Shown here one piece after another: positions 8,171-17,022 of a stretch of DNA of 64,000 nucleotides. The notes under the pieces were generated by a model. The model did no database searches. It was not told where the DNA came from and was given only the letters and a program-made list of their open reading frames with translations. The DNA is taken from contig JBEBRN010000007.1 in NCBI GenBank assembly GCA_040394775.1, positions 1-64,000 on the forward strand. The letters run 5' to 3'. This DNA comes from 40-80 sp040394775 (GTDB taxonomy: Bacteria; Bacteroidota; Bacteroidia; Flavobacteriales_D; Crocinitomicaceae). Made by a program: the position numbers and the translations under genes. Position 1 is the stretch's first letter, and each line of letters starts with the position of its first letter.

Positions 8171-10066
8171 ATGAAAAAATTTATACTTCCTTGTTTACTT
8201 TTTAGTGCAGCTTTCAGCTATGGGCAAACAATTTTTTCTGAAGACTTTGAATCTTCTACGACTTTACCAACGGATTGGAAACAATACAATATAGATGGTA
8301 AAACACCTTCATCTTCTATGAATTTCATGGGTAATAACGCTTGGGTTGTCCGTGACTACACAAATAACGGCATATCTAAAGTAGCTGTTTCAACGAGTTA
8401 CTATAGCCCCGTTGGAAAATCAGATGACTGGCTAGTGTCACCACAAATTTCATTACCCGTAGGTGGAGATTATATATTAAGCTTTGATAATATGGCTCCT
8501 GATGGAAATTATCCAGATAATTATGAGGTTTGGATTTCTACTGATACAAATACTGTTGCAAACTTCACTCAATCAGGTACTAAACTACTTACATCAACCG
8601 GAAATCCGGATGAAATGAAAACAAAGTACATTAACTTAACAGCTTATGCTGGAGAAGATGTTTACATTGCTTTCAGAAATACAGCCAACGACAAATACTT
8701 ATTATTTATTGATAATGTTAAGGTTGCTATTTTTGCATCAAATGATGTTGCTTTAGAAAAGGTGTCTCACAACCGTTTGTCACTTTTAAATACTAATAAT
8801 GCAATTACATATACAGTATTCAATAAAGGTTCGAATGCTGTTTCTTCTATTCGAGTGAAATATTCAGATGGAACGAATGATGTAGAAGAAGATGTCACTA
8901 TTGCTATTCCTTCACTTCAAACAAAGAGTGTGCAAATCCCAACACCTTTAAATTATGCAACAGTCGTTGAGAAAGCAATTGATCATACAATTTTGAAAAT
9001 AAATGGTAATGATGACAGTGATACAACTGACAACACTATTGCTGGTACAAAATTCAATACTATTTCAGAAGCCTATGATCGTACTGTTGTAATTGAGGAA
9101 GGTACAGGAACGTGGTGTGGATGGTGTCCAATGGGTGCAGTGACGATGGAGATGATGCATGAAAATCATCCGACAGGATTCGTTGGTATTGCTGTTCACA
9201 ATGATGATCCAATGGCTGTTACTCCTTATGATAATGGAGCAGGATTTAGTGCTTTTCCTGGTTGTAACGTAGATAGAGTGATACTAGGTGGTGATGTACA
9301 AGACATGGAGAGTTATTTCAATCAACGTAAAAATAAAAACACACTGGCATTCGTTGAAGGAGAAATTTCGTCTTCTGGAACAAGCATTACTATCAATGCT
9401 AAAGCAAAATTCAATACCATTATTACAAATAGCACACTACGTTTAGGTGTTGTAATGGTAGAAGACAATGTTTCTGGCACAGGAAGCGGATACGCACAAA
9501 AAAATTACTTTGCTGGAGGTAGTAACGGACCAATGGGAGGATATGAAAGCTTATCAGGTACCGTACCTGCTGATCAAATGGTTTATGACCATGTTGGTAG
9601 AGCTCTTTTAGGTGGTTATGATGGTCAGGCAAACTCTATTCCTGCTACAATTGATGAGACAACACAAGCTTCTTACACATTCAATTACACCATTCCTTCT
9701 GGATCAAATAAGAACAACATGTATGCTGTTATCTTATTAATTGATAATGAAACTGGAGAGATTTACAACGCTGCCAAATATTCTTTAGCTGTGGCATCTA
9801 CAAATGAATTAGAAACAGTTAATCCTTTAGCAGTATATCCAAATCCTTCAACATCTATTTTAAATGTTGAATTGGATGCAACCGTAGCAGATTACACAGT
9901 AACAATTTACGATTTATCTGGAAAACAGTTAATTGAAAAAACAGTAAACGGAAATACTGGTGTTCAAAAGACAACTTTGGATGTAGCTAACTTAGCAAAA
10001 GGAAGTTATATAGTTTCTGTCGCTACAGCTGGACAATCTTACACTAAGCACTTTGTAAAGAACTAA
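8171..10066 (+). CDS. T9SS-exported protein with choice-of-anchor-J and Omp28-like domain
   Basis: Secreted protein of 631 residues. Order: signal peptide (to about 18, SYGQT); choice-of-anchor-J/MAM-like jelly roll (about 20-190: EDFESSTTLPTDWKQY, DWLVSPQISLP, YIAFRNT, FIDNVKV); a linker Ig-like strand region; an Omp28-like thioredoxin-related domain (about 295-545) with the CxxC motif in TGTWCGWCPMG near 312-322; and a type A T9SS sorting domain (about 555-631: LAVYPNPSTSILNVEL, YDLSGKQL, GSYIVSV). The CxxC suggests redox or disulfide chemistry outside the cell, but this is inference. The protein should cross the outer membrane by T9SS and be surface-anchored or released. A strong terminator follows. 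Confidence 0.9.
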   Translation: MKKFILPCLLFSAAFSYGQTIFSEDFESSTTLPTDWKQYNIDGKTPSSSMNFMGNNAWVVRDYTNNGISKVAVSTSYYSPVGKSDDWLVSPQISLPVGGDYILSFDNMAPDGNYPDNYEVWISTDTNTVANFTQSGTKLLTSTGNPDEMKTKYINLTAYAGEDVYIAFRNTANDKYLLFIDNVKVAIFASNDVALEKVSHNRLSLLNTNNAITYTVFNKGSNAVSSIRVKYSDGTNDVEEDVTIAIPSLQTKSVQIPTPLNYATVVEKAIDHTILKINGNDDSDTTDNTIAGTKFNTISEAYDRTVVIEEGTGTWCGWCPMGAVTMEMMHENHPTGFVGIAVHNDDPMAVTPYDNGAGFSAFPGCNVDRVILGGDVQDMESYFNQRKNKNTLAFVEGEISSSGTSITINAKAKFNTIITNSTLRLGVVMVEDNVSGTGSGYAQKNYFAGGSNGPMGGYESLSGTVPADQMVYDHVGRALLGGYDGQANSIPATIDETTQASYTFNYTIPSGSNKNNMYAVILLIDNETGEIYNAAKYSLAVASTNELETVNPLAVYPNPSTSILNVELDATVADYTVTIYDLSGKQLIEKTVNGNTGVQKTTLDVANLAKGSYIVSVATAGQSYTKHFVKN

Positions 10067-10125
10067 TATCTTTCCTCAATAAGTTATTCAATATGAATAA
10101 CACATCGAGGCGAATTACATAATTG

Positions 10126-10168
10126 AAAACCTCCTTTGATATATTTCGAAGGAGGTTTTTTCTTTTTT
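10126..10168 (+). terminator. Intrinsic terminator after the Omp28-like T9SS gene
   Basis: An 11-bp perfect stem (AAAACCTCCTT at 10126-10136 and its complement at 10149-10159 or so) with a 12-base loop is followed by a T-rich tract. Confidence 0.85.
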
Positions 10169-10173
10169 TAAAG

Positions 10174-10181
10174 TATCTTTG
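10174..10181 (+). promoter_or_regulatory. Candidate -7 box (TATCTTTG) of the O-methyltransferase gene
   Basis: Exact TAnnTTTG match 14 bases before the ATG at 10196, immediately after the preceding terminator. This implies a leader of only a few bases. Confidence 0.5.
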
Positions 10182-10195
10182 ATAAAAATACCAAT

Positions 10196-10837
10196 ATGGA
10201 TATCGTTCACCCAGCAATAGACGCATACTGCGACAAAGTAACTTCACCTGAATCATCTCTTTTGTATGAATTGAATCGTCAGACACATCTCAAAATGATT
10301 AACCCGAGAATGCTGAGTGGCCATTTTCAAGGAAGATTATTGAGTCTTATTTCAAAGATGATGCGTCCTCAACGAATTTTAGAAATTGGAACCTACACCG
10401 GTTATGCTGCACTTTGTCTAGCGGAAGGTTTACAAGAAGATGGAATGCTTTATACGATTGATATCAATGAAGAATTAGAAGATTTTACGCGTTCATTTAT
10501 CGATCAATCGGATTATTCCAATCAGATAAACTATATTATTGGAAATGCGCTGGAAGTAATTCCTACTCTTGACGAGGAGTTTGATTTAGTCTTCATTGAC
10601 GCTGACAAACGTAATTATCCCAACTATTACGAACTGGTATTACCGAAAGTCAAAAAAGGTGGTTTTATCTTATCGGACAATGTGTTGTGGTCAGGAAAAG
10701 TAATCGATGATGTTCAAACGTTTGATATCGACACACAGATTATCGATGATTATAACCGGATGATTCAAGCGGATGAACGCGTAGAAAATATTTTATTACC
10801 CATCCGTGATGGCATAATGGTTGCACGAAAACTTTAA
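10196..10837 (+). CDS. Class I SAM-dependent O-methyltransferase (family 3, COMT-like)
   Basis: Cytosolic protein of 213 residues, normal for small bacterial O-methyltransferases. It carries the SAM motif I ILEIGTYTGYAALCLAEGL (about 62-80), an acidic ribose-binding end of strand 2 (YTIDINEE), and the metal-binding DLVFIDADKRNY near 130-141 followed by GGFILSDNVLW, the signature of the divalent-cation-dependent catechol-O-methyltransferase type. The substrate is unknown, probably a catechol-like or phenolic compound. The next gene begins one base after its stop, so the two may be co-transcribed. Confidence 0.92.
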   Translation: MDIVHPAIDAYCDKVTSPESSLLYELNRQTHLKMINPRMLSGHFQGRLLSLISKMMRPQRILEIGTYTGYAALCLAEGLQEDGMLYTIDINEELEDFTRSFIDQSDYSNQINYIIGNALEVIPTLDEEFDLVFIDADKRNYPNYYELVLPKVKKGGFILSDNVLWSGKVIDDVQTFDIDTQIIDDYNRMIQADERVENILLPIRDGIMVARKL

Positions 10838-10838
10838 A

Positions 10839-11591
10839 ATGAAAACAATTTTATTCTTTATTAATCTTTGCGAGAAAAGCCCAAATACTACGTTACTCTC
10901 GTTTTTGAAACAATCACTTACCAATGTAAGCTCCTTGATTTCCAAAACATCGAAAGCCTTGTCCTTGAACTTTTCTTCACAAAGAGTTTTTCTTGGATCG
11001 ACATTAACGATGGTATTTCTTTTAGTCGCTTCATGTCAGTCGCCCACCAAAAAGGAGACCGTTACAATGGATGAAGTGATGGAAGGAAGTTCGGAAAATT
11101 ACAAAGTAGATACTGAATTAGTAGAGGTTAAACAATTGGAACTGGATGAGTCTTTTCAAAATGTTGCTGAAAAATTAGAGCTGCCAATAGTTGATTTTAT
11201 CGCAATCGACTCCTTGTTATTTGTTGATCGATTCGAGAATGTTTCTTCCTATAAATATCTCCTTACAAACAATTCTTCTTCCACTTTCTTTGCGCAATGG
11301 ACGTTTACTAATGCTTCATCGGCTAAAAATGCGTTTATGAATTGGACACAATGTTATGGTGCCAGATGTCATTCATTGATATTAAATGATTCCACAAGCG
11401 TTTCCAGTGAACACATGGCAATGTTGCTCGTTGGCAAAGAACTCTACTATATGAATGTGATTAATGAAAAACGATATATTTCATTTGTTTCAGCACTCAT
11501 TGCAGCCAAAAAATGGAATGAAATTGATTATGCTTTTTATCAAAATGGCAAGAAATCAGTCAAGTGGTTCCAATTTGAAGATTTTAAATAG
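10839..11591 (+). CDS. Uncharacterised lipoprotein, N-terminus uncertain
   Basis: I do not recognise a family. The open frame from ATG 10839 gives 250 residues. A lipobox (FLLVASC, Cys about residue 66) follows a hydrophobic run, so the mature protein should be a lipid-anchored protein of ~185 residues starting CQSPTKKETVT. The oddity is the ~48-residue stretch before the signal sequence (MKTILFFINL... SLNFSSQR): bacterial lipoprotein signals are normally 15-25 residues long. Either translation starts later at an unusual codon, or the segment is a fused or drifted leader. The only downstream in-frame Met (11010) lies inside the hydrophobic run and would leave too short a signal. The mature part has acidic and aromatic residues but no visible catalytic motif. 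Confidence 0.6.
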   Translation: MKTILFFINLCEKSPNTTLLSFLKQSLTNVSSLISKTSKALSLNFSSQRVFLGSTLTMVFLLVASCQSPTKKETVTMDEVMEGSSENYKVDTELVEVKQLELDESFQNVAEKLELPIVDFIAIDSLLFVDRFENVSSYKYLLTNNSSSTFFAQWTFTNASSAKNAFMNWTQCYGARCHSLILNDSTSVSSEHMAMLLVGKELYYMNVINEKRYISFVSALIAAKKWNEIDYAFYQNGKKSVKWFQFEDFK

Positions 11592-11687
11592 TGTTAAATC
11601 TTTTCCTATTAGTTGAGAAGTGTCCGAATTGAATGGCATTTCCATAATTTTCTTTTAACTTTATCGGTCTAAAAATCTTACAGAACT

Positions 11688-14168
11688 ATGTTTATCAAAC
11701 GTTTCATTCTAACACTCCTTTTATTCTTTTCTTTTTTTCTAAATGCACAGCTAACTTCTGAATGGGGCTCTTCCAAAATCATCAATGAGATGAAGAAGTT
11801 GAACACTGTTGGTTCTGTCCTTTATATTGCTGCTCATCCAGATGATGAAAATACGCGACTCTTAGCTTATTTGGCCAACGAGAAACACTATCGAACAGGT
11901 TATTTATCGTTAACGCGAGGAGATGGTGGTCAAAACCTTATTGGAAAAGAGCAAGGTGAAGCTTTGGGATTGATTCGCACCCAAGAATTACTTGCCGCTA
12001 GACGAACAGATGGCGCAGAACAATTTTTCACAAGAGCAAAAGATTTTGGGTTTTCAAAGAACCCGGAAGAAACACTCACTATTTGGGATAAAGAACAAAT
12101 TTTAGCAGATGTCGTTTTAACCATTCGTCGTTTTAAACCAGATGTCATAATTTGTCGTTTTCCTACCACTGGCGAAGGTGGACATGGACATCATACGGCT
12201 TCGGCAATTTTGGCGATGGAAGCATTCGATGCTGCTGCCGATCCAACTCGTTTTCCCGAACAACTAAAAGAAACAGAAGTTTGGCAAGCGAAACGTATCT
12301 TATGGAATACCTTTAATTTTGGCGGAAATAACACAACTTCACCCAATCAACTAAAAGTCGATGTTGGTGGTTTCAACCCGTTATTAGGATTGAGTTATGG
12401 TGAAATGGCTGCCATGAGCAGAACGATGCATAAAAGTCAAGGATTTGGAACAGCAATGCAACGTGGTGAAAATATCGAATATTTTAAATTTCTCAAAGGA
12501 GAAAAATTGAAGAATAATCTTCTAGAAGGTGTGAACACTTCTTGGAGTAGAATTGCCAACACAACCACACTTCAAACATTATTGGATAGATTAGAAAGTG
12601 AATTTCAACCTCAACATCCGGAGAAAAGTGTCAAAACTTTAGTGGAAATTTATACCTCACTTTTAAAATTAGAGGAGAAAGATTCGTACACTGCTTATTG
12701 GAAAACACTAAAAATCAAAGAATGTAAAAATCTCATTCTAGCGTGTGGTGGTATTTGGTTGGAAGCAACAGCAGATGATTATCGTACACAACCAATAGGT
12801 GCTTTCGATGTGACCACGCAAGTTATTCTTCGTGCACCCATATCAGTCGTTGTCAAATCGCTCAATACACTAACCAATACTCCTCTCATTCAAAACCAGC
12901 CGCTGATTAATAAAACAACTTCTATAAAAACAGCCGATAGTTACAGAATTTATTCCGATCCGTATTGGTTGAGAGAGCCTGTTAAAAATGAAATTTACAC
13001 GGTTAAAGACAGTCGTTTAATTGGAATACCTCAAGACACAGTTGTAGATGTAGAGACGATTACATTAACGATAGAGAATGTTGATTTGACCTATTATATT
13101 CCTATTGATTATAAATACACCGATCCGATTAAAGGAGAAGTACATCGACCGTTGGAGGTATTACCGCCAGTAACGATTAATCTTTCTGACAAAGTGCTAA
13201 CTTTTAGTGGAAGTGAAGCGAAAGAAATTTCCTTTACAGTGACCGCAAATCAAGATAAAATTGATGGTAATATCAGTATTAAAGCTCCTGAAGGATGGAC
13301 CATTACTATTCCTGACCCAGCCGTTAAATTAGATAAAAAAGGAGATGAACAATTAGTTAAAGCAAAAGTTTCTCCAAGTGAGAATGGAAAAGATGGAATG
13401 CTTGAAGCGTCCGTAAATATCGATGGAGAAACCTACAACAAAAGTATTACACGAATCGAGTATGACCACATTCCATATCAGTTTTTTCTAAGTGATGCAA
13501 ACGCAAAATTGGTGTCATTAGATTTAAAGAAAACGAATACAAAAATTGGGTATATTCCAGGAGCTGGTGACGATGTTGCTACTTGCTTACAACAAATTGG
13601 CTACGATGTAACGCTATTAACCAATGATCTTTTGGATAAAGAAGACTTGAGTGTTTATTCGAGTATTATTACTGGAATCCGTGCGTACAATGTGGATAAA
13701 CGTCTTCCATTGCACTATCAAAAATTGATGGAGTATGTTAAAAATGGCGGAAACCTCATCGTTCAATATAATACCAACAACCGCATTGCCCCATTAAAAG
13801 GAGATATCGGACCGTATCCATTTGTTATCTCAAGAGATCGTGTGACCGATGAAACAGCCAAAGTGAAATTTACCAATCCAAAACATGTCGTTTTAAACTA
13901 TCCGAATATCATTACTGAGCAAGATTTTGATGGTTGGATACAAGAACGAGGAATTTACTTCGCAGATGACACCTCAAAAGAGTATGAATCCATTCTATCG
14001 ATGAATGACAAAGGTGAAAAGCCTAATGAAGGAAGTTTAATTATTGGAAAATACGGAAAAGGTAACTTTGTCTATACTGGCTTGGTTTTCTTTAGAGAAT
14101 TGCCTGCAGGTGTCCCAGGTGCATATCGCTTGTTTGTGAACTTACTGAGTTTACCACAAAATAAATAG
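11688..14168 (+). CDS. Large secreted PIG-L (LmbE-like) deacetylase with C-terminal extension
   Basis: Exported protein of 826 residues with a signal peptide ending near LNAQL (20). The N-terminal domain (about 35-260) is a PIG-L/LmbE zinc-dependent deacetylase: AAHPDDE at 48-54 gives His and Asp ligands, and GGHGHHTAS near 163-171 the downstream His. Typical members remove N-acetyl groups from sugar conjugates. The remaining ~560 residues are far longer than the usual ~230-residue enzyme: a beta-rich middle (NPQ1-like strands, ISFTVTANQDKIDGNISIKAPEGW near 520-545) and a C-terminal Rossmann-like region (about 630-826: YIPGAGDDVATCLQQIGYDV, YSSIITGIRAYN, YVKNGGNLIVQYNTN, GKYGKGNFVYTGLVFFRELP) that resembles ThuA/GATase-1-like carbohydrate-linked domains. 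Likely acts on extracellular glycans in the periplasm; substrate unknown. Confidence 0.85.
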   Translation: MFIKRFILTLLLFFSFFLNAQLTSEWGSSKIINEMKKLNTVGSVLYIAAHPDDENTRLLAYLANEKHYRTGYLSLTRGDGGQNLIGKEQGEALGLIRTQELLAARRTDGAEQFFTRAKDFGFSKNPEETLTIWDKEQILADVVLTIRRFKPDVIICRFPTTGEGGHGHHTASAILAMEAFDAAADPTRFPEQLKETEVWQAKRILWNTFNFGGNNTTSPNQLKVDVGGFNPLLGLSYGEMAAMSRTMHKSQGFGTAMQRGENIEYFKFLKGEKLKNNLLEGVNTSWSRIANTTTLQTLLDRLESEFQPQHPEKSVKTLVEIYTSLLKLEEKDSYTAYWKTLKIKECKNLILACGGIWLEATADDYRTQPIGAFDVTTQVILRAPISVVVKSLNTLTNTPLIQNQPLINKTTSIKTADSYRIYSDPYWLREPVKNEIYTVKDSRLIGIPQDTVVDVETITLTIENVDLTYYIPIDYKYTDPIKGEVHRPLEVLPPVTINLSDKVLTFSGSEAKEISFTVTANQDKIDGNISIKAPEGWTITIPDPAVKLDKKGDEQLVKAKVSPSENGKDGMLEASVNIDGETYNKSITRIEYDHIPYQFFLSDANAKLVSLDLKKTNTKIGYIPGAGDDVATCLQQIGYDVTLLTNDLLDKEDLSVYSSIITGIRAYNVDKRLPLHYQKLMEYVKNGGNLIVQYNTNNRIAPLKGDIGPYPFVISRDRVTDETAKVKFTNPKHVVLNYPNIITEQDFDGWIQERGIYFADDTSKEYESILSMNDKGEKPNEGSLIIGKYGKGNFVYTGLVFFRELPAGVPGAYRLFVNLLSLPQNK

Positions 14169-14207
14169 TTTGCTGTTTTTCAAACTAACTCGTTAAATAA
14201 TTCTAAT

Positions 14208-14215
14208 TACATTTG
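14208..14215 (+). promoter_or_regulatory. Candidate -7 box (TACATTTG) of the aspartate kinase gene
   Basis: Exact TAnnTTTG match 19 bases before the ATG at 14235, in the 66-bp gap after the PIG-L gene. Confidence 0.4.
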
Positions 14216-14234
14216 TTGAAAGCAATTCTACGAT

Positions 14235-15497
14235 ATGCAAGTTTTTAAATTCGGTGGTGCTTCAGTAAAAGATGCTTCGGCAGTAAAGAATGTCGCAGAG
14301 ATAATCAAAAATTTCTCTTCAGAACGATTGATAGTTGTTATTTCTGCTATGGGAAAAACGACAAATGCATTAGAAGAAATTGTAAAGGCATTGAAGTCTC
14401 AGGAACAAGACCTTTTTCAAGCGAAACTAGAAGAAATAAGAAACTATCATTTTAGCATTATTGACATACTATTTGAAAAGAATGATTCTCAGATAAAACA
14501 GGATATTAACGCCATTATCGCAGAAATAAATCAAAAATTTGGAAAATCATTCTCTGATAACTATGATTATGAATATGACCAAATAGTTAGTTTAGGAGAA
14601 ATCATCAGTACTAAAATCGTTGCGGCTTATCTTATTTCGGTTGAATTCGATGCTATCTGGAGTGATGCAAGATGCTTAATTCGAACCGACAGCACGTATC
14701 GAAATGCCAATGTGGATTGGGAAGAAACGGAAGTATTGATTTCGGATTTTACGAAACAGCATTCCAATCACATTATCATTACACAAGGATTTATTGGACA
14801 TACATCAGAGAATTTAACAACAACACTTGGTCGTGAAGGTTCTGATTATACAGCGGCTATTTTTGCACATTGTACTAATGCAAAAGATGTGACCATTTGG
14901 AAAGACGTTCCCGGAATGTTAAATGCCGATCCTAAATATTTCCAAAATACGGTCAAATTAGATCAAATATCCTATATAGAAGCAATTGAATTAGCGTATT
15001 ATGGTGCCTCTGTCATTCACCCAAAAACGATAAAACCACTTCAGAATAAATCGATTCCACTTTATGTAAAATCATTTATTTCACCCACATCAGATGGAAC
15101 ACTAATTCATGAAAGCACCGAGAATGACGATAAAGTTCCATCCTATATTTTTAAGGAGAAGCAATTATTGGTTTCTGTCATGCCGAAAGATTTCTCCTTT
15201 ATAGCAGAAAGTAATTTGCAAACTATTTTTCAAATCCTCACGGATGAGAAGATAACGGTCAACTTGATGCAAAATTCAGCCGTGAGCTTTTCGTTTATTA
15301 TGGATGCTGAAAAGGTCGAGGTGAAAAAGCTAATCAATCGTTTGTCTGTCGATTTTAAAGCGCGGTATAACGAAGATTTAGAGTTAGTCACCATACGGCA
15401 TTACAATCCGCAAATAATTGAAAAAATCACTCAGAACAAACAGCAATTAATGGCACAATCAGATCGCCAAACGATACGAATTGTTTTGAAAAGATAA
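14235..15497 (+). CDS. Aspartate kinase (monofunctional)
   Basis: Cytosolic enzyme of 420 residues that phosphorylates L-aspartate, the first step to lysine, threonine, methionine and diaminopimelate. The kinase signature KFGGASVKD is at 4-12; further family marks are VVISAMGKTTNALEE (about 34-48), TLGREGSDYTAAIFA (about 195-209) and WKDVPGMLNADP near 222-233. The C-terminal ~120 residues (LLVSVMPKDFSF, ITVNLMQNSAVSFSF) form ACT-type regulatory domains, suggesting feedback control by an end product. No homoserine dehydrogenase is fused, unlike ThrA. It has its own candidate promoter. Confidence 0.93.
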   Translation: MQVFKFGGASVKDASAVKNVAEIIKNFSSERLIVVISAMGKTTNALEEIVKALKSQEQDLFQAKLEEIRNYHFSIIDILFEKNDSQIKQDINAIIAEINQKFGKSFSDNYDYEYDQIVSLGEIISTKIVAAYLISVEFDAIWSDARCLIRTDSTYRNANVDWEETEVLISDFTKQHSNHIIITQGFIGHTSENLTTTLGREGSDYTAAIFAHCTNAKDVTIWKDVPGMLNADPKYFQNTVKLDQISYIEAIELAYYGASVIHPKTIKPLQNKSIPLYVKSFISPTSDGTLIHESTENDDKVPSYIFKEKQLLVSVMPKDFSFIAESNLQTIFQILTDEKITVNLMQNSAVSFSFIMDAEKVEVKKLINRLSVDFKARYNEDLELVTIRHYNPQIIEKITQNKQQLMAQSDRQTIRIVLKR

Positions 15498-15504
15498 GCT
15501 GTTT

Positions 15505-16851
15505 TTAATTTATTTTCACAAATTTGATTGGTGGAAATTTGGAAGTTTCATTTACTAAATTAAAAAAATACGTTCCATTGGCTAAGGTTTTAGTATCAAT
15601 TGGAAAACTATTGACACCTGCTACAATTTGAATCTCTTTCCGCCGAATCAATTTTCCCTTTACATCTATTAGTGTGAGATAACCTATTGAATTCTCTGTT
15701 GCAGATATGGTTAAGGTGGCATTAGAGGAAGAAGGAATGGGATAAAGACTCCAAGATGATTTCTCTACTTGACACATGACCGAAATAGGTGAAAACTCCT
15801 GGAACTTACCATCATTATCGACAGAACGCAATTTATAATACATTGTTTCAATAATTGCTTCATCGTTGGTAGTATAGTTATTGGTAGTGGAGGAATTTCC
15901 AACAGCAGGTATGCTAGAAGCTAAGTTCCACGTAATTCCATCACGAGAACGATAGACTTCAAAGTGATTCACGTTTTCTTCGGTGGCAGTAGTCCAATTA
16001 AGTTGAACGTTATCATTACAAGAAGCGGAGAAATTAACTAATTCTATAGGGAGTACAGTGATTGTTTTTTTATTGTAAGCTACAAAAGATTGATCACTCG
16101 AGCCACTTAAAACGTGAACAAAAGAGACAATGTCGTTATAATTACTTGCGTTAATACCAAAATCAGAAAGTTCATAGGCAATTACTCGAATATCGCGTGG
16201 GCCAGTTAGACTAGAATTAAAATTTAAGGTGGCATCATAGAACTTCCACTGAGCGATTCCTAATTTTGCAACTCCACTAAAGATAATTGATTTTTCCACC
16301 CCAACAGTAGCACCATTTATATCTATAAATTTAAACTTATCTGTCGTAGTTGGTGGCGATCCCACTTGTGTTACTAGCACGTCTGGTATGCCATCTCCAA
16401 TAAATAAAGTATCCAAGGAAGGTGTGTTATAAGTAATTGTTCCTGTACTATTAAAAAGAGCAGTTCCTAAGTCTAAACCTTGAATGCCGTCCGTTAGATA
16501 AAGACTTGGATTATTGACAACTGGTACTGGTGTCACATTACCACTTCCACCATATTCATATCCTACTCCAATATATTGAAAAGCTACTCCTGATGCAGTG
16601 GGTAATGCTTGAAATTGTAAAGGATTAAAAACAATTCCATGAGTCGCTAGCTTAGCGTCATCCACTCCTGTAGAATATACGGTTGTTCCAATTTTAAATC
16701 CTAAAAGATTATGGGAATTATCTGGAACAACTGAAGAGGAGCCTACCCACCAACCATTGTAATCAGTGTAAAGATCATCAATTGTAATTTGAGCACAAAG
16801 TAGCTGAAACGCACTGATTACCATCAAAAATAAAATGGCGGCAATTTTCAT
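15505..16851 (-). CDS. T9SS type A sorting domain protein, function unknown
   Basis: Secreted protein of 448 residues: signal peptide (to about 20, LLCAQ), an unrecognised extracellular region with YNGWWVGSSSVV near the start and repeated VPDVLVTQVG/DKFKFIDINGATVG segments, a fibronectin-like or Ig-like strand domain (LPIELVNFSASCNDNVQLNWTTATEENVNHFEVYRSRDG near 250-290), and a T9SS type A sorting domain (about 370-448: SLYPIPSSSNATLTI, IDVKGKLI, NGTYFFNLV). No catalytic motif visible. The stop is tail-to-tail with the aspartate kinase stop, 7 bp apart. A TACATTTG box on the minus strand lies at 16882-16889. Confidence 0.85.
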   Translation of the reverse strand: MKIAAILFLMVISAFQLLCAQITIDDLYTDYNGWWVGSSSVVPDNSHNLLGFKIGTTVYSTGVDDAKLATHGIVFNPLQFQALPTASGVAFQYIGVGYEYGGSGNVTPVPVVNNPSLYLTDGIQGLDLGTALFNSTGTITYNTPSLDTLFIGDGIPDVLVTQVGSPPTTTDKFKFIDINGATVGVEKSIIFSGVAKLGIAQWKFYDATLNFNSSLTGPRDIRVIAYELSDFGINASNYNDIVSFVHVLSGSSDQSFVAYNKKTITVLPIELVNFSASCNDNVQLNWTTATEENVNHFEVYRSRDGITWNLASSIPAVGNSSTTNNYTTNDEAIIETMYYKLRSVDNDGKFQEFSPISVMCQVEKSSWSLYPIPSSSNATLTISATENSIGYLTLIDVKGKLIRRKEIQIVAGVNSFPIDTKTLANGTYFFNLVNETSKFPPIKFVKIN

Positions 16852-16881
16852 ATAGAAGTTTTAACGATTAAATTAGTGTAA

Positions 16882-16889
16882 CAAATGTA
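16882..16889 (-). promoter_or_regulatory. Candidate -7 box (TACATTTG) of the T9SS gene
   Basis: The minus strand reads TACATTTG, an exact TAnnTTTG match, about 30 bases before the ATG. The -33 part is not clear. Confidence 0.4.
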
Positions 16890-16952
16890 GTGAAAAAGAA
16901 TATAAATGCATTGAATAATAATTTTCATTAATAAGTAAATTAACTTTTCCCA

Positions 16953-17004
16953 TAAAAAAAACTCATAACAACCATTTAATTAAATGGTTGTTATGAGTTT
17001 TTTT
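16953..17004 (-). terminator. Intrinsic terminator of clpB, symmetrical
   Basis: A near-perfect palindrome centred between 16979 and 16980: ACTCATAACAACCATTTAA pairs with its complement, flanked by A-runs on one side and T-runs on the other. It follows the clpB stop on the minus strand and would also stop plus-strand transcription. Confidence 0.9.
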
Positions 17005-17022
17005 CAAAGTTATTTATATCAA

